Source of the DNA: Oscillatoria sp. HE19RPO
Lineage (GTDB): Bacteria; Cyanobacteriota; Cyanobacteriia; Cyanobacteriales; Laspinemataceae
Reading direction: 5' to 3'
Length of the DNA: 56,561 nt
Assembly: GCF_024220515.1 (NCBI RefSeq)
Contig: NZ_JAMXOT010000089.1
Coordinates: forward strand, 1-56,561
How positions within the stretch are numbered: position 1 is the stretch's first letter; the number at the start of each line of letters is the position of its first letter. The position numbers and the translations under genes were made by a program. Below are positions 29,731 to 41,000 of this stretch, piece by piece. Under the pieces are notes generated by a model. The model saw nothing but the letters and a program-made list of their open reading frames with translations. It did no database searches and had not been told where the DNA came from.

Positions 29731-32700
29731 ATGGTTATGAAACTGAATCAGCAGATGCAACAGTTAGACGAAGAGGTGACAATTTTTCCGCCCTCCTTCG
29801 CCCAACAGCGACTGTGGTTTATCGATCGCCTAGGGGTGACAAAATCCGTATATAATATCCCTGCCGCAGTGCGACTCACCGGGGAACTGGATGTGCTGGC
29901 CCTGGAAAACAGCCTGCAAGCGATCGTCGATCGCCATGAAGTCTTCCGGACCGGATTTGCCCTTGCATCAGGGGAACTCGTCCAGGCGATCGCCCCAACG
30001 GTGGAGTTTACCCTCAACCGGATCAACCTTCAGCATCTCCCCGAATCCCGCCGCGAAGCTCAAGGGCGACAACTAGCTGAAACGGATGCACAACAAGGGT
30101 TTGATTTGTCGCGTCCACCTTTGTTGCGCGGGACATTAATCCAATTTGACCGTTGCGATTGGATGCTCGTTCTCACGATGCACCATATTATTTCCGATGG
30201 TTGGTCCATTGGCGTTTTGATTCGGGAACTCAGCACCTTGTATGCTGCCTTTTCCCAAGGCAACCCCTCTCCGTTGCCCGAACTCCCGATTCAGTATGCC
30301 GATTTTGCCCTGTGGCAGCGCGACTGGTTACAGGGAGAGGTGTTAGAGGCACAGTTAACCTACTGGAAACAGCAACTCAGTGGCACTCTGCCGATGTTGG
30401 ACTTACCCAGCGATTCTCCCCGTCCCCCAGTTCAGACGTTCCAGGGGGCGAGTCACAGTTTCCGGTTATCCAAAGCCCTCTCGGACTCCCTCCAGGCATT
30501 GAGTCAGCAACAGGGGGTTACCTTATATATGACCCTGCTGACAGCCTTGAACATCCTGTTGGCGCGGTATTCTGGACATCAGGATATACTCGTCGGTTCC
30601 CCCATTGCCAATCGCACCAGCCAGGAACTCGAACCGCTAATTGGCTTTTTTGTAAATACCCTTGTCTTACGGACGGATGTATCAAACAATCCCTCTGTTG
30701 TAGACTTGCTGGCGCGGGTGCGGAATATTGCCCTAGATGCCTTTGCCCATCAGGATTTGCCCTTTGAAAAACTGGTGGAAGCGTTACAGCCAGATCGCGA
30801 CTTGAGTCGTCCTCCGTTATTTCAAGTGATGTTTGTCTTACAAAATGCGCCAATGTCCGTGGTGCAGTTACCAGGACTCTGTATGACGCCCGTGGAACTC
30901 CATAGTGGGACTGCTAAGTTTGATTTAACCTTATATGTCACGGAGACGGACGGGGGACTCAATGCCAATTTAGAATACAATCGGGACTTGTTTACCCTGG
31001 CAACGGTGGCCCGGATGGGGGAACATTTCCAGAACCTGCTAACCGCGATCGCCGCGAACCCCCACCAGCGTCTCTCCGCGTTGCCGTTAGCGAGTCCCGC
31101 AGAACAAGCGCTACTGACGGAGTGGAACCGCACAGAGGCCGATTATCCGCGTCACTGCACGATTCCTGACCTATTTGAGGCGCAAGTAGAACGGACTCCC
31201 GATGCTGTTGCCTTCGTTTGTGGTGATCGCACCTTGACCTATCGAGAACTCAACCGTCAGGCGAATCAACTCGCCCATGTTTTACAGCAGTCGGGAGTTA
31301 CAAGTGAGACGATTGTAGGGATTGCCATTGAGCGATCGCTGTTAGCGGCAGTCGGGATTCTGGGGATTCTCAAAGCCGGGGGCGCATATCTTCCCCTAGA
31401 CCCCGCCTATCCCCAAGAACGCTTGGGCTTTATGTTAAAAGATGCGGGAGTTTCTCTGTTAGTGACTCAGCAGCATTTATTAACCGTTTTACCGACTGAT
31501 TCCGTTCCGACAATTTGTCTGGATAGTGAAGGAGAACGTCTAAAACAAGAGAGTCCAGAAAACCCCCAACGTCAACTCACTCCCGAGGCGATCGCCTACA
31601 TTATTTACACCTCCGGTTCTACTGGAATTCCTAAAGCCGTTCAAGGTCTCCATCGCGGGGCTATCAATCGATTTGCTTGGATGTGGAAGACCTATCCTTT
31701 TGCTCTAACAGAGGTCTGTTGTCAGAAAACATCCTTAAATTTTGTGGATTCCGTTTGGGAACTGTTTGGACCACTCCTGCAAGGGATTAAAACCATCATT
31801 ATTCCGGATAAAATTGTTAAAAATCCCCAAAAATTTATCGAAATTTTGGCCCAGGAACAAGTCACCCGATTGGTTCTGGTCCCCGCTTTCCTGCGCGTCT
31901 TGTTAGAAACTTATCCCGATTTATCTCAACGATTGAGCGCCTTAAACTTTTGGGTCACCAGTGGAGAAGCCCTTTCTGCGGATTTATTGCAAAATTTTCA
32001 CAATAGTCTACCAAATAGTCTATTATTAAATTTATATGGCTCTTCGGAAGTGTCTGCGGATGTGACTTACTACTGCTCTCATCCTGGGGAAATTATTCCA
32101 GACAGAATTCCGATTGGTCGTCCGATTGCTAACACGCAAATTCACATTTTAGATGAAGCGTTGCAGCCTGTACCTATCGGAGTCCGAGGCGAGATTTATG
32201 TGGGGGGAGAAGGACTGGCGAGAGGATATCTCAACCGGCCCGAACTCACCGCAAAACGGTTTATTAAAATGCCTGGGAATGCTTCTTTTGGAGTGCGTCT
32301 TTATAAAACAGGGGACTTAGGTCGATATCTCCCCGATGGCAATATTCAATACTTAGGACGGCAAGATAATCAAGTCAAAATTCGCGGATTTCGCATTGAA
32401 TTAGCAGAAGTCGAAGCCGCCTTAAGAACCCATCCCGAAATTCAGGATGGAGTGGTGATAGTCCGGGAAGATGAACCGGGGAATCAGCGATTAGTTGCCT
32501 ATCTAGTTTGTCGGGAAACGGGGAGGAATTTAAGTAGCAACATTTGGCGGGAATTCCTCCTGAACAAGTTACCGGAGTACATGGTTCCCACTGTCTTTAT
32601 TCCCCTGGAAGCCCTGCCGTTAAATCCCAACGGCAAAGTGGACCGTCATGCCTTACCTAAACCGAGTCACCCAACTGTTAACTCTGGGGTAAACTATCAA

Positions 32701-33048
32701 GAACCCAGGACCGAAATCGAGGAAACCATTGCCTCGGTTTGGAAACAATTGCTGTCGGTGAAACGAGTAGGAATTCACGATAACTTTTTTGAAATGGGCG
32801 GTCATTCATTGCTGCTGATGCAAGTTCATCATCACTTACAAAAAACCTTAAACCGTGAATTTCCTCTCGTTATCCTGTTTCAATATCCCACAATCGCCAC
32901 TTTAGCCTACTATTTTGTCCCCCCAGCAGACTTGGCGACGATTCATCATCCCAGTGAAGACCGGGCAAGTCATCGAATTGCCGCCATGAATCGGCGCAAA
33001 CATCGGCGAAATTCTATTAAAAATAGTGACCCCTATTCTAAAGATTAA
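29731..33048 (+). CDS. NRPS: C-A(beta-Ala)-T
   Basis: A 1105-residue single module. C domain with HHIISDG at 151, A domain (YTSGSTGIPKA) and carrier Ser1026. The A-domain pocket by eye is V-D-W-V-V-S-L-A-D, close to the known beta-alanine code; the displaced Asp (position 236 rather than 235) is the mark of beta-amino acid activation. The gene directly downstream encodes a PanP-type aspartate 1-decarboxylase, which would make beta-alanine, so the two observations support each other. The last 40 residues are a basic, low-complexity tail of unknown role. ATG at 29731 is preceded by AGGAGAGGG. Confidence 0.94.
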   Translation: MVMKLNQQMQQLDEEVTIFPPSFAQQRLWFIDRLGVTKSVYNIPAAVRLTGELDVLALENSLQAIVDRHEVFRTGFALASGELVQAIAPTVEFTLNRINLQHLPESRREAQGRQLAETDAQQGFDLSRPPLLRGTLIQFDRCDWMLVLTMHHIISDGWSIGVLIRELSTLYAAFSQGNPSPLPELPIQYADFALWQRDWLQGEVLEAQLTYWKQQLSGTLPMLDLPSDSPRPPVQTFQGASHSFRLSKALSDSLQALSQQQGVTLYMTLLTALNILLARYSGHQDILVGSPIANRTSQELEPLIGFFVNTLVLRTDVSNNPSVVDLLARVRNIALDAFAHQDLPFEKLVEALQPDRDLSRPPLFQVMFVLQNAPMSVVQLPGLCMTPVELHSGTAKFDLTLYVTETDGGLNANLEYNRDLFTLATVARMGEHFQNLLTAIAANPHQRLSALPLASPAEQALLTEWNRTEADYPRHCTIPDLFEAQVERTPDAVAFVCGDRTLTYRELNRQANQLAHVLQQSGVTSETIVGIAIERSLLAAVGILGILKAGGAYLPLDPAYPQERLGFMLKDAGVSLLVTQQHLLTVLPTDSVPTICLDSEGERLKQESPENPQRQLTPEAIAYIIYTSGSTGIPKAVQGLHRGAINRFAWMWKTYPFALTEVCCQKTSLNFVDSVWELFGPLLQGIKTIIIPDKIVKNPQKFIEILAQEQVTRLVLVPAFLRVLLETYPDLSQRLSALNFWVTSGEALSADLLQNFHNSLPNSLLLNLYGSSEVSADVTYYCSHPGEIIPDRIPIGRPIANTQIHILDEALQPVPIGVRGEIYVGGEGLARGYLNRPELTAKRFIKMPGNASFGVRLYKTGDLGRYLPDGNIQYLGRQDNQVKIRGFRIELAEVEAALRTHPEIQDGVVIVREDEPGNQRLVAYLVCRETGRNLSSNIWREFLLNKLPEYMVPTVFIPLEALPLNPNGKVDRHALPKPSHPTVNSGVNYQEPRTEIEETIASVWKQLLSVKRVGIHDNFFEMGGHSLLLMQVHHHLQKTLNREFPLVILFQYPTIATLAYYFVPPADLATIHHPSEDRASHRIAAMNRRKHRRNSIKNSDPYSKD

Positions 33049-33101
33049 TCCCTCATCACAACCCTAACCCTTTGTAAAATTATTTGGATTGAGTCACTAT
33101 C

Positions 33102-34721
33102 ATGCTTCAAATTCATCCCGTTAATTCCTCTATTGAGACTTGGAATCCTTCTATTGAAGGGACTATCCTCAGCCTCTTTGACCCCTCACCCCAGGCGGAA
33201 AACTGGGAAAAAAATGTTGATCAACAAATTTTAAAAATTGCCTATCAATTTCTGCGCCAAATTGAAGCCAGCAGCGACATTGATCTTCCTGATTTGATGG
33301 CTCAATTTCAGGAGTTTCACCTGCCAGATGATGCCTCAAGTTTTGATACTTACTTGGAGAGTTTAACAAAAACCCTCATTCCCCATTCCATTCATACCTC
33401 ATCCCCTCGTTTTATCGGTCACATGACCTCAGCATTGCCGCATTTTATGCGTCCCCTCGCTAAATTGATGACGGCATTGAATCAAAATCTGGTGAAGACA
33501 GAAACCGCAAAAGCATTCACTCCTTATGAACGGCAAGCGTTAGGCATTTTACATCGATCGCTGTATCAATTTCCCGATAAATTTTACGACTGCCACCTGC
33601 AAAATTCCCATAGCACTCTGGGGATGGTTGTTTCCGGCGGAACTAGCGCTAATTTGACCGCAATTTGGTGCGCCCGCAATAGCTCATTAGGGCCGAAAGG
33701 TTATTTTAAAGGCATTGAAAAAGAAGGGTTAGCCGCTGCTTTGGAGTTCTACGGATACCAAGGACAAGTGATTATTGGGTCGAGTTTGATGCACTATTCC
33801 TTTGAAAAGGCAGCGGATTTATTAGGAATAGGCAGTCAAGGATTAATTAAAATTCCGGCCAGTCGCTACAACCGAATTGATTTGGACTGCCTGCGGGAAA
33901 CCGTAGCCCAATGTCGCGCCCAAAAGCAACATATAATCGCCATTGTAGGCATTGCCGGAACCACTGACTCAGGGGGAATCGACCCCATAGCAGAAATGGC
34001 AGCGATCGCCCAAGCAGCAGGGGTACATTTTCACGTGGATGCCGCTTGGGGAGGACCGTTAATCTTTTCCCAACAACATCGTCATAAGTTAGCAGGAATT
34101 GAACAGGCGGATTCGGTCACAATCGATGCTCACAAACAACTGTATGCACCGATGGGAATTGGTATGGTGATGTTCCAGAACCCCCAACTGGCCAAAGCAA
34201 TCGAAAAACACGCCTGTTATACAGTCCGTGAAGGGTCGGCAGATTTGGGTCAGCGATCGCTAGAAGGGTCGCGCCCTGCCATGTCCCTGTTTCTGCACGC
34301 TGGATTGCACGCGATCGGGCTGAAAGGGTATGAATTTTTAATTGATGAAGGGATTCGCAAAACTCAGTATATGGCTGAACAGGTTCGCTTAAGTCCAGAA
34401 TTTGAACTGTTAGCTGAACCAGAAATTAATCTGTTGATTTATCGTTACATTCCCGAACAATGGCGAGAGTTAGCCGCCAAAGGACAGTTAACCGAAACCC
34501 AAAATCAAGCCATTGATTTAGTCAACGAACAGTTACAAAAAGCCCAACGTCACGCGGGACGCACGTTTATCGCCCGCACCATTACTCATACCACTCGATA
34601 TGGACCAATGGCGATTGTGGCATTACGGGCCGCCCTTGCCAATCCCCTCACCACTGAAGCCGATATCGATGCGGTATTAGACGACCAAATTGCCCTCGCT
34701 ACCCAATTGAATTTAGCCTAA
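33102..34721 (+). CDS. panP: PLP-dependent aspartate 1-decarboxylase (PanP-type), beta-alanine supply
   Basis: A 539-residue group II PLP decarboxylase. PLP is held by Lys345 in the motif VTIDAHKQLY, with HVDAAWGG upstream. The segments TSPRFIGHMTSALPHFM, NQNLVK and LEGSRPAMSLFLHA follow the Vibrio PanP pattern (pyridoxal-dependent aspartate decarboxylase making beta-alanine) more closely than glutamate or diaminobutyrate decarboxylases. It sits between the beta-alanine NRPS module and the PKS, so its likely task is to supply beta-alanine from aspartate. Family resemblance is recalled, not computed; decarboxylation of another acidic amino acid remains possible. Confidence 0.88.
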   Translation: MLQIHPVNSSIETWNPSIEGTILSLFDPSPQAENWEKNVDQQILKIAYQFLRQIEASSDIDLPDLMAQFQEFHLPDDASSFDTYLESLTKTLIPHSIHTSSPRFIGHMTSALPHFMRPLAKLMTALNQNLVKTETAKAFTPYERQALGILHRSLYQFPDKFYDCHLQNSHSTLGMVVSGGTSANLTAIWCARNSSLGPKGYFKGIEKEGLAAALEFYGYQGQVIIGSSLMHYSFEKAADLLGIGSQGLIKIPASRYNRIDLDCLRETVAQCRAQKQHIIAIVGIAGTTDSGGIDPIAEMAAIAQAAGVHFHVDAAWGGPLIFSQQHRHKLAGIEQADSVTIDAHKQLYAPMGIGMVMFQNPQLAKAIEKHACYTVREGSADLGQRSLEGSRPAMSLFLHAGLHAIGLKGYEFLIDEGIRKTQYMAEQVRLSPEFELLAEPEINLLIYRYIPEQWRELAAKGQLTETQNQAIDLVNEQLQKAQRHAGRTFIARTITHTTRYGPMAIVALRAALANPLTTEADIDAVLDDQIALATQLNLA

Positions 34722-34741
34722 TACGGAATTCGGTTGATATC

Positions 34742-34845
34742 GGTCTATAAAAACCCACAGGCTCAAGCCTGGGGCTATACGGACGAAGCCCGCCTGCGCG
34801 GGCTAATTCAGAAAAATGACTTTTACCAACCGGATTTGGTCTATA
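34742..34845 (+). repeat. Family A double-hairpin repeat with 8-bp flanking direct repeats
   Basis: The element (34751-34837) has stem CAGGCT/AGCCTG, the constant GGGGCTATACGGACGAAG, second stem AGCCCGCCTGCGCGGGCT and an A-rich tail ending CCGGATTT. It lies in the spacer between the decarboxylase and PKS genes. GGTCTATA flanks it on both sides (34742-34749 and 34838-34845), a possible target duplication. Confidence 0.8.
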
Positions 34846-34889
34846 TAAATTAAGCAGTTTATCCCTTCCTGTTGCCACAAGTAGAACCC

Positions 34890-37800
34890 ATGAATAACTT
34901 TTCCGAACCCATAGAAAACCTAGATGCCATAGCGATTGTTGGTATGGCAATTCGCTTCCCCGGGGCCGATTCTGTTGAACAATTTTGGCATAATTTACAA
35001 CAAGGAGTAGAATCTATCTCCTTTTTCTCCGAAGCTGATATGATTGCAGCGGGGTTAAACCCAGAATTAATCCAGAATCCCCGCTATGTTAAAGCCCGTT
35101 CTATCTTAGAAAATGTCGAACAATTTGATGCCAATTTTTTTGGATTTACGCCCCGAGAAGCGGCTATCACGGACCCCCAACATCGCCTGATGCTGGAATG
35201 CGCTTGGGAATCCCTAGAAAATGCCGGATATAATAGCGAAACCTACCCCGGACGCATAGGGGTATATGCGGGGATGGGATTAAGCAGTTATTCCTTATTT
35301 AATTTATATCCCAACCGGGATTTAATTGAATCCGTGGGAGTATTTCAAACCTTAATTAGCAATGATAAAGATTTTCTGCCCACGCGGATTTCTTATCAAT
35401 TGAATTTACGGGGTCCTAGCGTTAACGTCCAAACTGCTTGCTCTACCTCCTTAGTGGCTGTGCATATCGCCTGCCAAAGTTTGCTGAATGGGGAATGCGA
35501 TATGGCTTTAGCAGGGGCAGCCAGCATTCGAGTTCCGCAACAATCGGGTTATTTATATCAAGAAGAAAGTATTCTCTCCCCCGATGGTCATTGTCGGCCT
35601 TTTGATGCTAATGCCCAAGGAACTGTATTCGGCAATGGGGCAGGAATTGTTGTCTTAAAACGATTGGAAGATGCTATCGCCGAGGGGGATACAATTCGGG
35701 CCATTATTAAAGGGTCGGCCATTAATAATGATGGTCATTTAAAAGTGGGTTATACCGCCCCCAGTGTTGCAGGTCAAGCAGAGGCGATCGCCGAAGCAAT
35801 GGCGGTGGCTAATGTTAATCCAGAAACCGTCAGTTATATCCAAACCCACGGGACCGCTACCGCCTTGGGAGACCCGATTGAAATCGCCGCCCTCACCCAA
35901 GTATTCTCCGGCCATACGGATAAAAAAGCCTGCTGTGCACTGGGTTCAGTTAAGAGTAATATCGGCCATTTGGACACTGCTGCGGGAATTGCTGGATTGA
36001 TTCAAACGGTTTTAGCCCTCGAACATCAAGCAATTCCACCCAGTTTGCATTTTGAATCCCCTAATCCTCAAATTGACTTTGAGAATAGTCCCTTTTATGT
36101 CAATGCCAAACTGTCAGAATGGCCAGCGGGAGAAACCCCCCGTCGGGCGGGAGTCAGTTCTTTTGGCATTGGCGGGACAAACGCTCATATTGTCTTAGAA
36201 GAAGCGCCTGTTACTAGCAAAAAAGTACAAAACAGCCGCCAAACTCAACTGTTAGTTATTTCTGCAAAAACTGTATCTGCTTTAGAACAAGCCAGCCAGA
36301 ATTTAGCGGATTACTTAAAAACCCATTCCGACTGCAATTTAGCCGATGTCGCCTACACCTTACAAGTGGGACGGAGGGGATTTAATTATCGCCGGATGGT
36401 CGTTGCTGAAACAGCGGAAGCGGCAGCAATTGCCCTTTCTAGTCGGGAACCCCAATCTGTATTTAGCGGCGAATGTGCCACAGTTAACCCTCCTGTTACG
36501 TTTATGTTCCCGGGACAAGGGTCGCAATATGTGAACATGGGACGGGGACTGTATGACAATCAGCCCATTTTTCGGGAATGGGTGGACCGCGCCTGTGAAC
36601 TGCTGTTACCGCACTTGGGACTAGATTTACGGACGTTACTCTATCCCGAACCCCATGCCGAAGCAGCAGCAACGGAAAAACTGGCACAAACCCAATTCAC
36701 CCAACCGGCTTTATTTGTCATTGAATACGCTACGGCGCAACTCTGGCAATCGTGGGGAATTCAACCCACTGGGGCGATCGGGCATAGTATCGGGGAATAT
36801 GTTGCTGCCTGTCTTGCGGGAGTGTTCTCCTTTGAGGATGCCTTAGCGTTAGTGGCAGTCCGAGGACGACTGATGCAGCAATTGCCGGGGGGTTCGATGT
36901 TAGCTGTCTGCTTATCAGCGGAGGAAGTGCGAACATACCTGGAGGACAGCCTTTCCCTGGCAACCATCAACAGTCCCTCCCTGTGCGCGGTTTCCGGCAA
37001 GACTGAGGCGATCGCCCAATTGGAACGACAACTCACCGCAACCGGCGTCACCTGTCGCCGCCTGCATACCTCTCATGCCTTCCATTCCCCGATGATGGAA
37101 CCGATTTTAGATGAATTTCGCGATCGCGTCGCCCAAGTGAGACGCAACCCCCCACAACTCCCGTTTATCTCTAACCTCACCGGCACTTGGATCACCCCAG
37201 AGGAAGCCATTGACCCCCACTATTGGGCCAATCATTTGCGTCAACCTGTGCAGTTTTCTGATGGAATTGCTGAAGTATTAACCCGCGAAAATTCTATTTT
37301 TCTGGAAGTCGGACCGGGACGGACTCTGAGTACCTTAACCCAACAACAAGTTCATCCCAAATCACCCAGAACGATTCTCTGTTCTCTGCGTCATCCCCGG
37401 GATGGACAATCGGACTTAGCCTTTCTTTTAGCAACCGCAGGCCGCCTCTGGTTGTCCGGAGTTCAAATGGATTGGATGGCATTTTCTTCTCAAGAAAACC
37501 CTCGCCGTATTCCATTACCCACCTATCCTTTTCAGCGTCAGCGCTACTGGATTGATCCACCCCAATTTAACCGACAAAATTCTGCCAGCGAACTGCCCAA
37601 ATTCCCAGCCAATTTTGAGACAATGCCGGAGGGAGAACCTGATTTTAAAACGGTTCAGAGTTCTAGTTACATTGCTCCCCAAAATGACCTCGAACAAGCC
37701 TTAGCTGAAATTTGGCAGGAATTGCTCGGAATCGAGGAAGTCGGGATTAATGATAACTTCTTTGAACTCGGGGGTCATTCCCTGTTGGCAACCCAATTGT

Positions 37801-37961
37801 TATCTCGAATTGCCACCACATTAGATGTCAAAGTCCCCATGCGGCGGTTAATGGAAACCGCCACCATTGCTGAGTTAGCGGTGGCAATTGAAGAAGAATT
37901 GATTGCCGAACTGGAAGGGTTAAGCGAAGAGGAAGCGGAACGATTGCTGCTTCAAGCCTAA
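34890..37961 (+). CDS. Type I polyketide synthase module: KS-AT-ACP
   Basis: A 1023-residue non-reducing PKS module. KS active-site C184 (TACSTSL) with the two expected His motifs (THGTATALGDPIE, SNIGHLDTAAG). AT with GHSIGEY, Ser633, and the HAFH motif that marks malonyl-CoA specificity. Carrier Ser964 in ELGGHSLL. There is no KR, DH, ER or methyltransferase, so it adds one unreduced two-carbon unit to the beta-alanyl chain, giving a beta-keto thioester. It is followed by a heterocyclisation-type NRPS. The frame runs back to a TTG at 34872, but the ATG at 34890 starts the usual N-terminus. Confidence 0.96.
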   Translation: MNNFSEPIENLDAIAIVGMAIRFPGADSVEQFWHNLQQGVESISFFSEADMIAAGLNPELIQNPRYVKARSILENVEQFDANFFGFTPREAAITDPQHRLMLECAWESLENAGYNSETYPGRIGVYAGMGLSSYSLFNLYPNRDLIESVGVFQTLISNDKDFLPTRISYQLNLRGPSVNVQTACSTSLVAVHIACQSLLNGECDMALAGAASIRVPQQSGYLYQEESILSPDGHCRPFDANAQGTVFGNGAGIVVLKRLEDAIAEGDTIRAIIKGSAINNDGHLKVGYTAPSVAGQAEAIAEAMAVANVNPETVSYIQTHGTATALGDPIEIAALTQVFSGHTDKKACCALGSVKSNIGHLDTAAGIAGLIQTVLALEHQAIPPSLHFESPNPQIDFENSPFYVNAKLSEWPAGETPRRAGVSSFGIGGTNAHIVLEEAPVTSKKVQNSRQTQLLVISAKTVSALEQASQNLADYLKTHSDCNLADVAYTLQVGRRGFNYRRMVVAETAEAAAIALSSREPQSVFSGECATVNPPVTFMFPGQGSQYVNMGRGLYDNQPIFREWVDRACELLLPHLGLDLRTLLYPEPHAEAAATEKLAQTQFTQPALFVIEYATAQLWQSWGIQPTGAIGHSIGEYVAACLAGVFSFEDALALVAVRGRLMQQLPGGSMLAVCLSAEEVRTYLEDSLSLATINSPSLCAVSGKTEAIAQLERQLTATGVTCRRLHTSHAFHSPMMEPILDEFRDRVAQVRRNPPQLPFISNLTGTWITPEEAIDPHYWANHLRQPVQFSDGIAEVLTRENSIFLEVGPGRTLSTLTQQQVHPKSPRTILCSLRHPRDGQSDLAFLLATAGRLWLSGVQMDWMAFSSQENPRRIPLPTYPFQRQRYWIDPPQFNRQNSASELPKFPANFETMPEGEPDFKTVQSSSYIAPQNDLEQALAEIWQELLGIEEVGINDNFFELGGHSLLATQLLSRIATTLDVKVPMRRLMETATIAELAVAIEEELIAELEGLSEEEAERLLLQA

Positions 37962-37970
37962 AGCCCAAAA

Positions 37971-37991
37971 GGACAAGGCACTGCCTTGTCC
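37971..37991. repeat. Palindromic repeat E, copy 1
   Basis: GGACAAGGCA, one base, then TGCCTTGTCC: a perfect inverted repeat ten bases after the PKS stop. A second copy is at 49143-49165. Either could end or protect the mRNA; no T-run follows. Confidence 0.75.
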
Positions 37992-38028
37992 CTGCGAAAC
38001 TTGTCCTGTTTTATTCCTAAATAATGTC

Positions 38029-41000
38029 ATGTCTGAACCTATCAACGCCGAAAAACGCTCTCAACTCTCTGCCGCTAAACAAGCCTTATTAGCCCAGCGG
38101 TTGCGCGGTCAATTGACTGCGGTTAATAAATCAGAAAATCAGGAACGAGAGGCTGCCAAATCCCTGCCTCAAATTGCCCCAAATCCGGAAATGCGGCATC
38201 GGCCTTTTCCGTTGACGGATATGCAGCAAGCCTATTGGATTGGCAGAAATAGCTTTTTTGAATCGGGCAATGTGTCGATTCATGCTTATTTTGAAACCGA
38301 TAGTCAAAATTTAGATTTAGACCGCTTTAATCGGGCATGGCAACGGTTGATTGAGCGTCATGATATGCTCAAGGCAATTGTGCTGCCGGATGGTCAACAG
38401 CAAATCTTAGAAAATCTCCCCCCCTACGAGATTAAAGTTGTGGATTTACGGGGCAAATCTGAGGAGGTGATTGCGGCTGAATTGCAAGCAGTGCGCGATC
38501 GCCTCTCTCATCAAGTCATTCCCTCGGACCGCTGGCCCTTATACGAAATTTGCGCCTCCCAGCTAGGCGATCGCCACTATCGTCTCCATATCAGTATCGA
38601 CGGGATATTCTTCGATGCCCGCAGTTACCAAATCTTATCCAAAGAACTGATCCAACTCTACCAAGATCCAGACTGTACACTCCCTCCCCTAGACTTGTCA
38701 TTTCGAGATTATGTGCAAGGATTGCTAGACCTGCAAACCTCGGAGATTTATCAGAAATCCCTCACTTATTGGCAACAACGCATCCCCACTTTACCCCCGG
38801 CCCCAGAACTGCCCCTGGCCAACACTGGCGCAGCGCCCCAGGGTTCCCAGTTTGTGCGCCGTCGGTCCACATTAGATGCAGAGATTTGGCAAAAACTCAA
38901 AACCCGGGCGGCGCGAGCAAATGTTACTCCTGCGGGATTGTTACTAGCTGCATACGCGGAAGTTTTGGCAACCTGGAGCAAAAATCCCCGGTTTACGATT
39001 AATGTGCCCCGGTTCGATCGCTTTCCCCTCCATCCCCAAGTCACTCACCTGATCGGTGAATTCGCCTCCTTTACCCTGTTGGAGGTGGATTTTTCCGAAC
39101 CCAACTCCTTTGAAGTGAGGGCAAAGCGCTTACAACAGCAACTCTGGCAAGATTTAGAACATCAATATGTGAGTGGGGTGCGGGTCCTGCGAGAACTGGC
39201 AAGGTATCAAGGGAATACTCTGGGAGTCACCATGCCGATTGTGTTTACCAGTTCTCCCCAAGATGTGAACGGGAAGGAAACCACCCCCGTTGATGCCCCG
39301 GTAGACTTGGGGGCGATCGCCTATAGTCTGGCTCAAACCCCGCAAGTCTGGCTCGATTTTATGTATCGTGAGAGTAATGGTGCGTTAATTTTTAACTTTG
39401 ACGCCGTAGAGGATCGATTCGCCCCTGGGGTGGTAGAAGCGATGTTTCAAGCCTATAGTCAGCTACTCAGTCGCCTTGCTGAGGGAGAGGAAGGCTGGCA
39501 GGAAATTGGCCAGTCGCTGGTTCCCGAGGAACAACTCCAGCAACGTGCTGCCATCAACGCCACCGATGCCCCCATGCCTGATATAACTCTGTATCAGTTA
39601 TTTTGCGATCGCGTGCAAGAAGCACCGGAACAAGTTGCCATCACCACCTCCGATTGTACCCTCACTTACGCAGAAGTCTACCAGCGATCGCAACATTTGG
39701 GATATCGGTTACGGGAGTTAGGGGCGCGACCCAATACCCTAGTCGCGGTATTCATGGAAAAGGGATGGGAGCAAATCGTCGCTGTATTGGGCATTCTAGC
39801 GGCTGGGGCGGCTTATTTACCCCTCGACCCGGAATTACCCCAAGAACGCCTCGACTATCTGTTACAGGATGGGGGAGTGCAGCAGGTACTCACTCAGTCT
39901 AAACTTTTAGGGACTCGGGTATTGCCTGCGGGAATTCAGCCGATTTGTGTAGATGGACAAGATTTATCCAGTGCCAATTCTGCACCATTGCCCTCGGTAA
40001 ATACAGGGGATGACTTAGCTTATGTGATTTATACGTCTGGGTCTACAGGCTTACCGAAAGGGGTGGCAATCGCCCATCGGTCCGTTGTGAATACGGTCAT
40101 TGCGACAAACCAGCGCTTTGAGATTACTGCCTCCGACCGGGCGATCGCCTTAACCGCCCTACATCATGACCTCTCGGTCTTTGATATCTTCGGCATCCTG
40201 GCTGCTGGGGGGACTCTGGTGATTCCCGATGCAGTCCACCGGCGAGATCCAGCCCATTGGTCACAGTTGCTGCAACAGGAACAAGTCACCTTCTGGAACT
40301 CTGTTCCCGCCATGATGGAAATGTTACTGGAATATACCCATAACCAGCCGACTCTCACTTTTCCTGACTTACGACTGACGATTTTGGGGGGAGATTGGAT
40401 ACCCGTTGCCCTTCCCAGTCGCCTGAAGGCGGCTGCGCCGAATGTGCAATTAGTCAGTATTGGCGGCCCTACGGAAACCACAATTTGGAACATCTGGTAT
40501 CCCGTGGAAACCGTCGCCCCGCAACAGAAAAGTATTCCCTATGGCAAACCCATCGCCAATAATCGGTATTACATCTTAAATGATGCTTTAGAAGACCGCC
40601 CCGTCTGGGTTCCCGGGCAAATGTATTGCGCCGGGGTTGGACTCGCCCAAGGGTACTGGCGCAATGAAGCAAAGACCCGGGAAAATTTCATCACCCATCC
40701 CCGAACCGGCGAACGCCTGTATCGCACAGGGGACATGGGACGTTATTTACCCGATGGCAATATCGAATTTGTGAGCCGTGTAGACTTCCAGGTGAAGATT
40801 CGGGGACATCGCATCGAACCCGGAGAAATCGAAGCGACGGTGATGCAACATCCAGCAGTCCGCGCATCGGTGGTTATAGCGGTTGGCAATCAAGCCGATC
40901 GCAAGCAATTAGTCGCTTATGTAGTTCCCGAAGATGCGCCTACTCCGGAACTGGCTGAGGAACTGCGCCAGTACCTGAGTGAGAAACTGCCGCCTTATAT

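Noticed and set aside
33102-34721. Diaminobutyrate or glutamate decarboxylase
   Set aside because: PanP-like segments and the neighbouring beta-alanine code fit aspartate decarboxylation better, though this is not proven.
34872-34889. TTG start for the PKS gene
   Set aside because: The ATG at 34890 is closer to the conserved KS start and the six extra codons add nothing recognisable.
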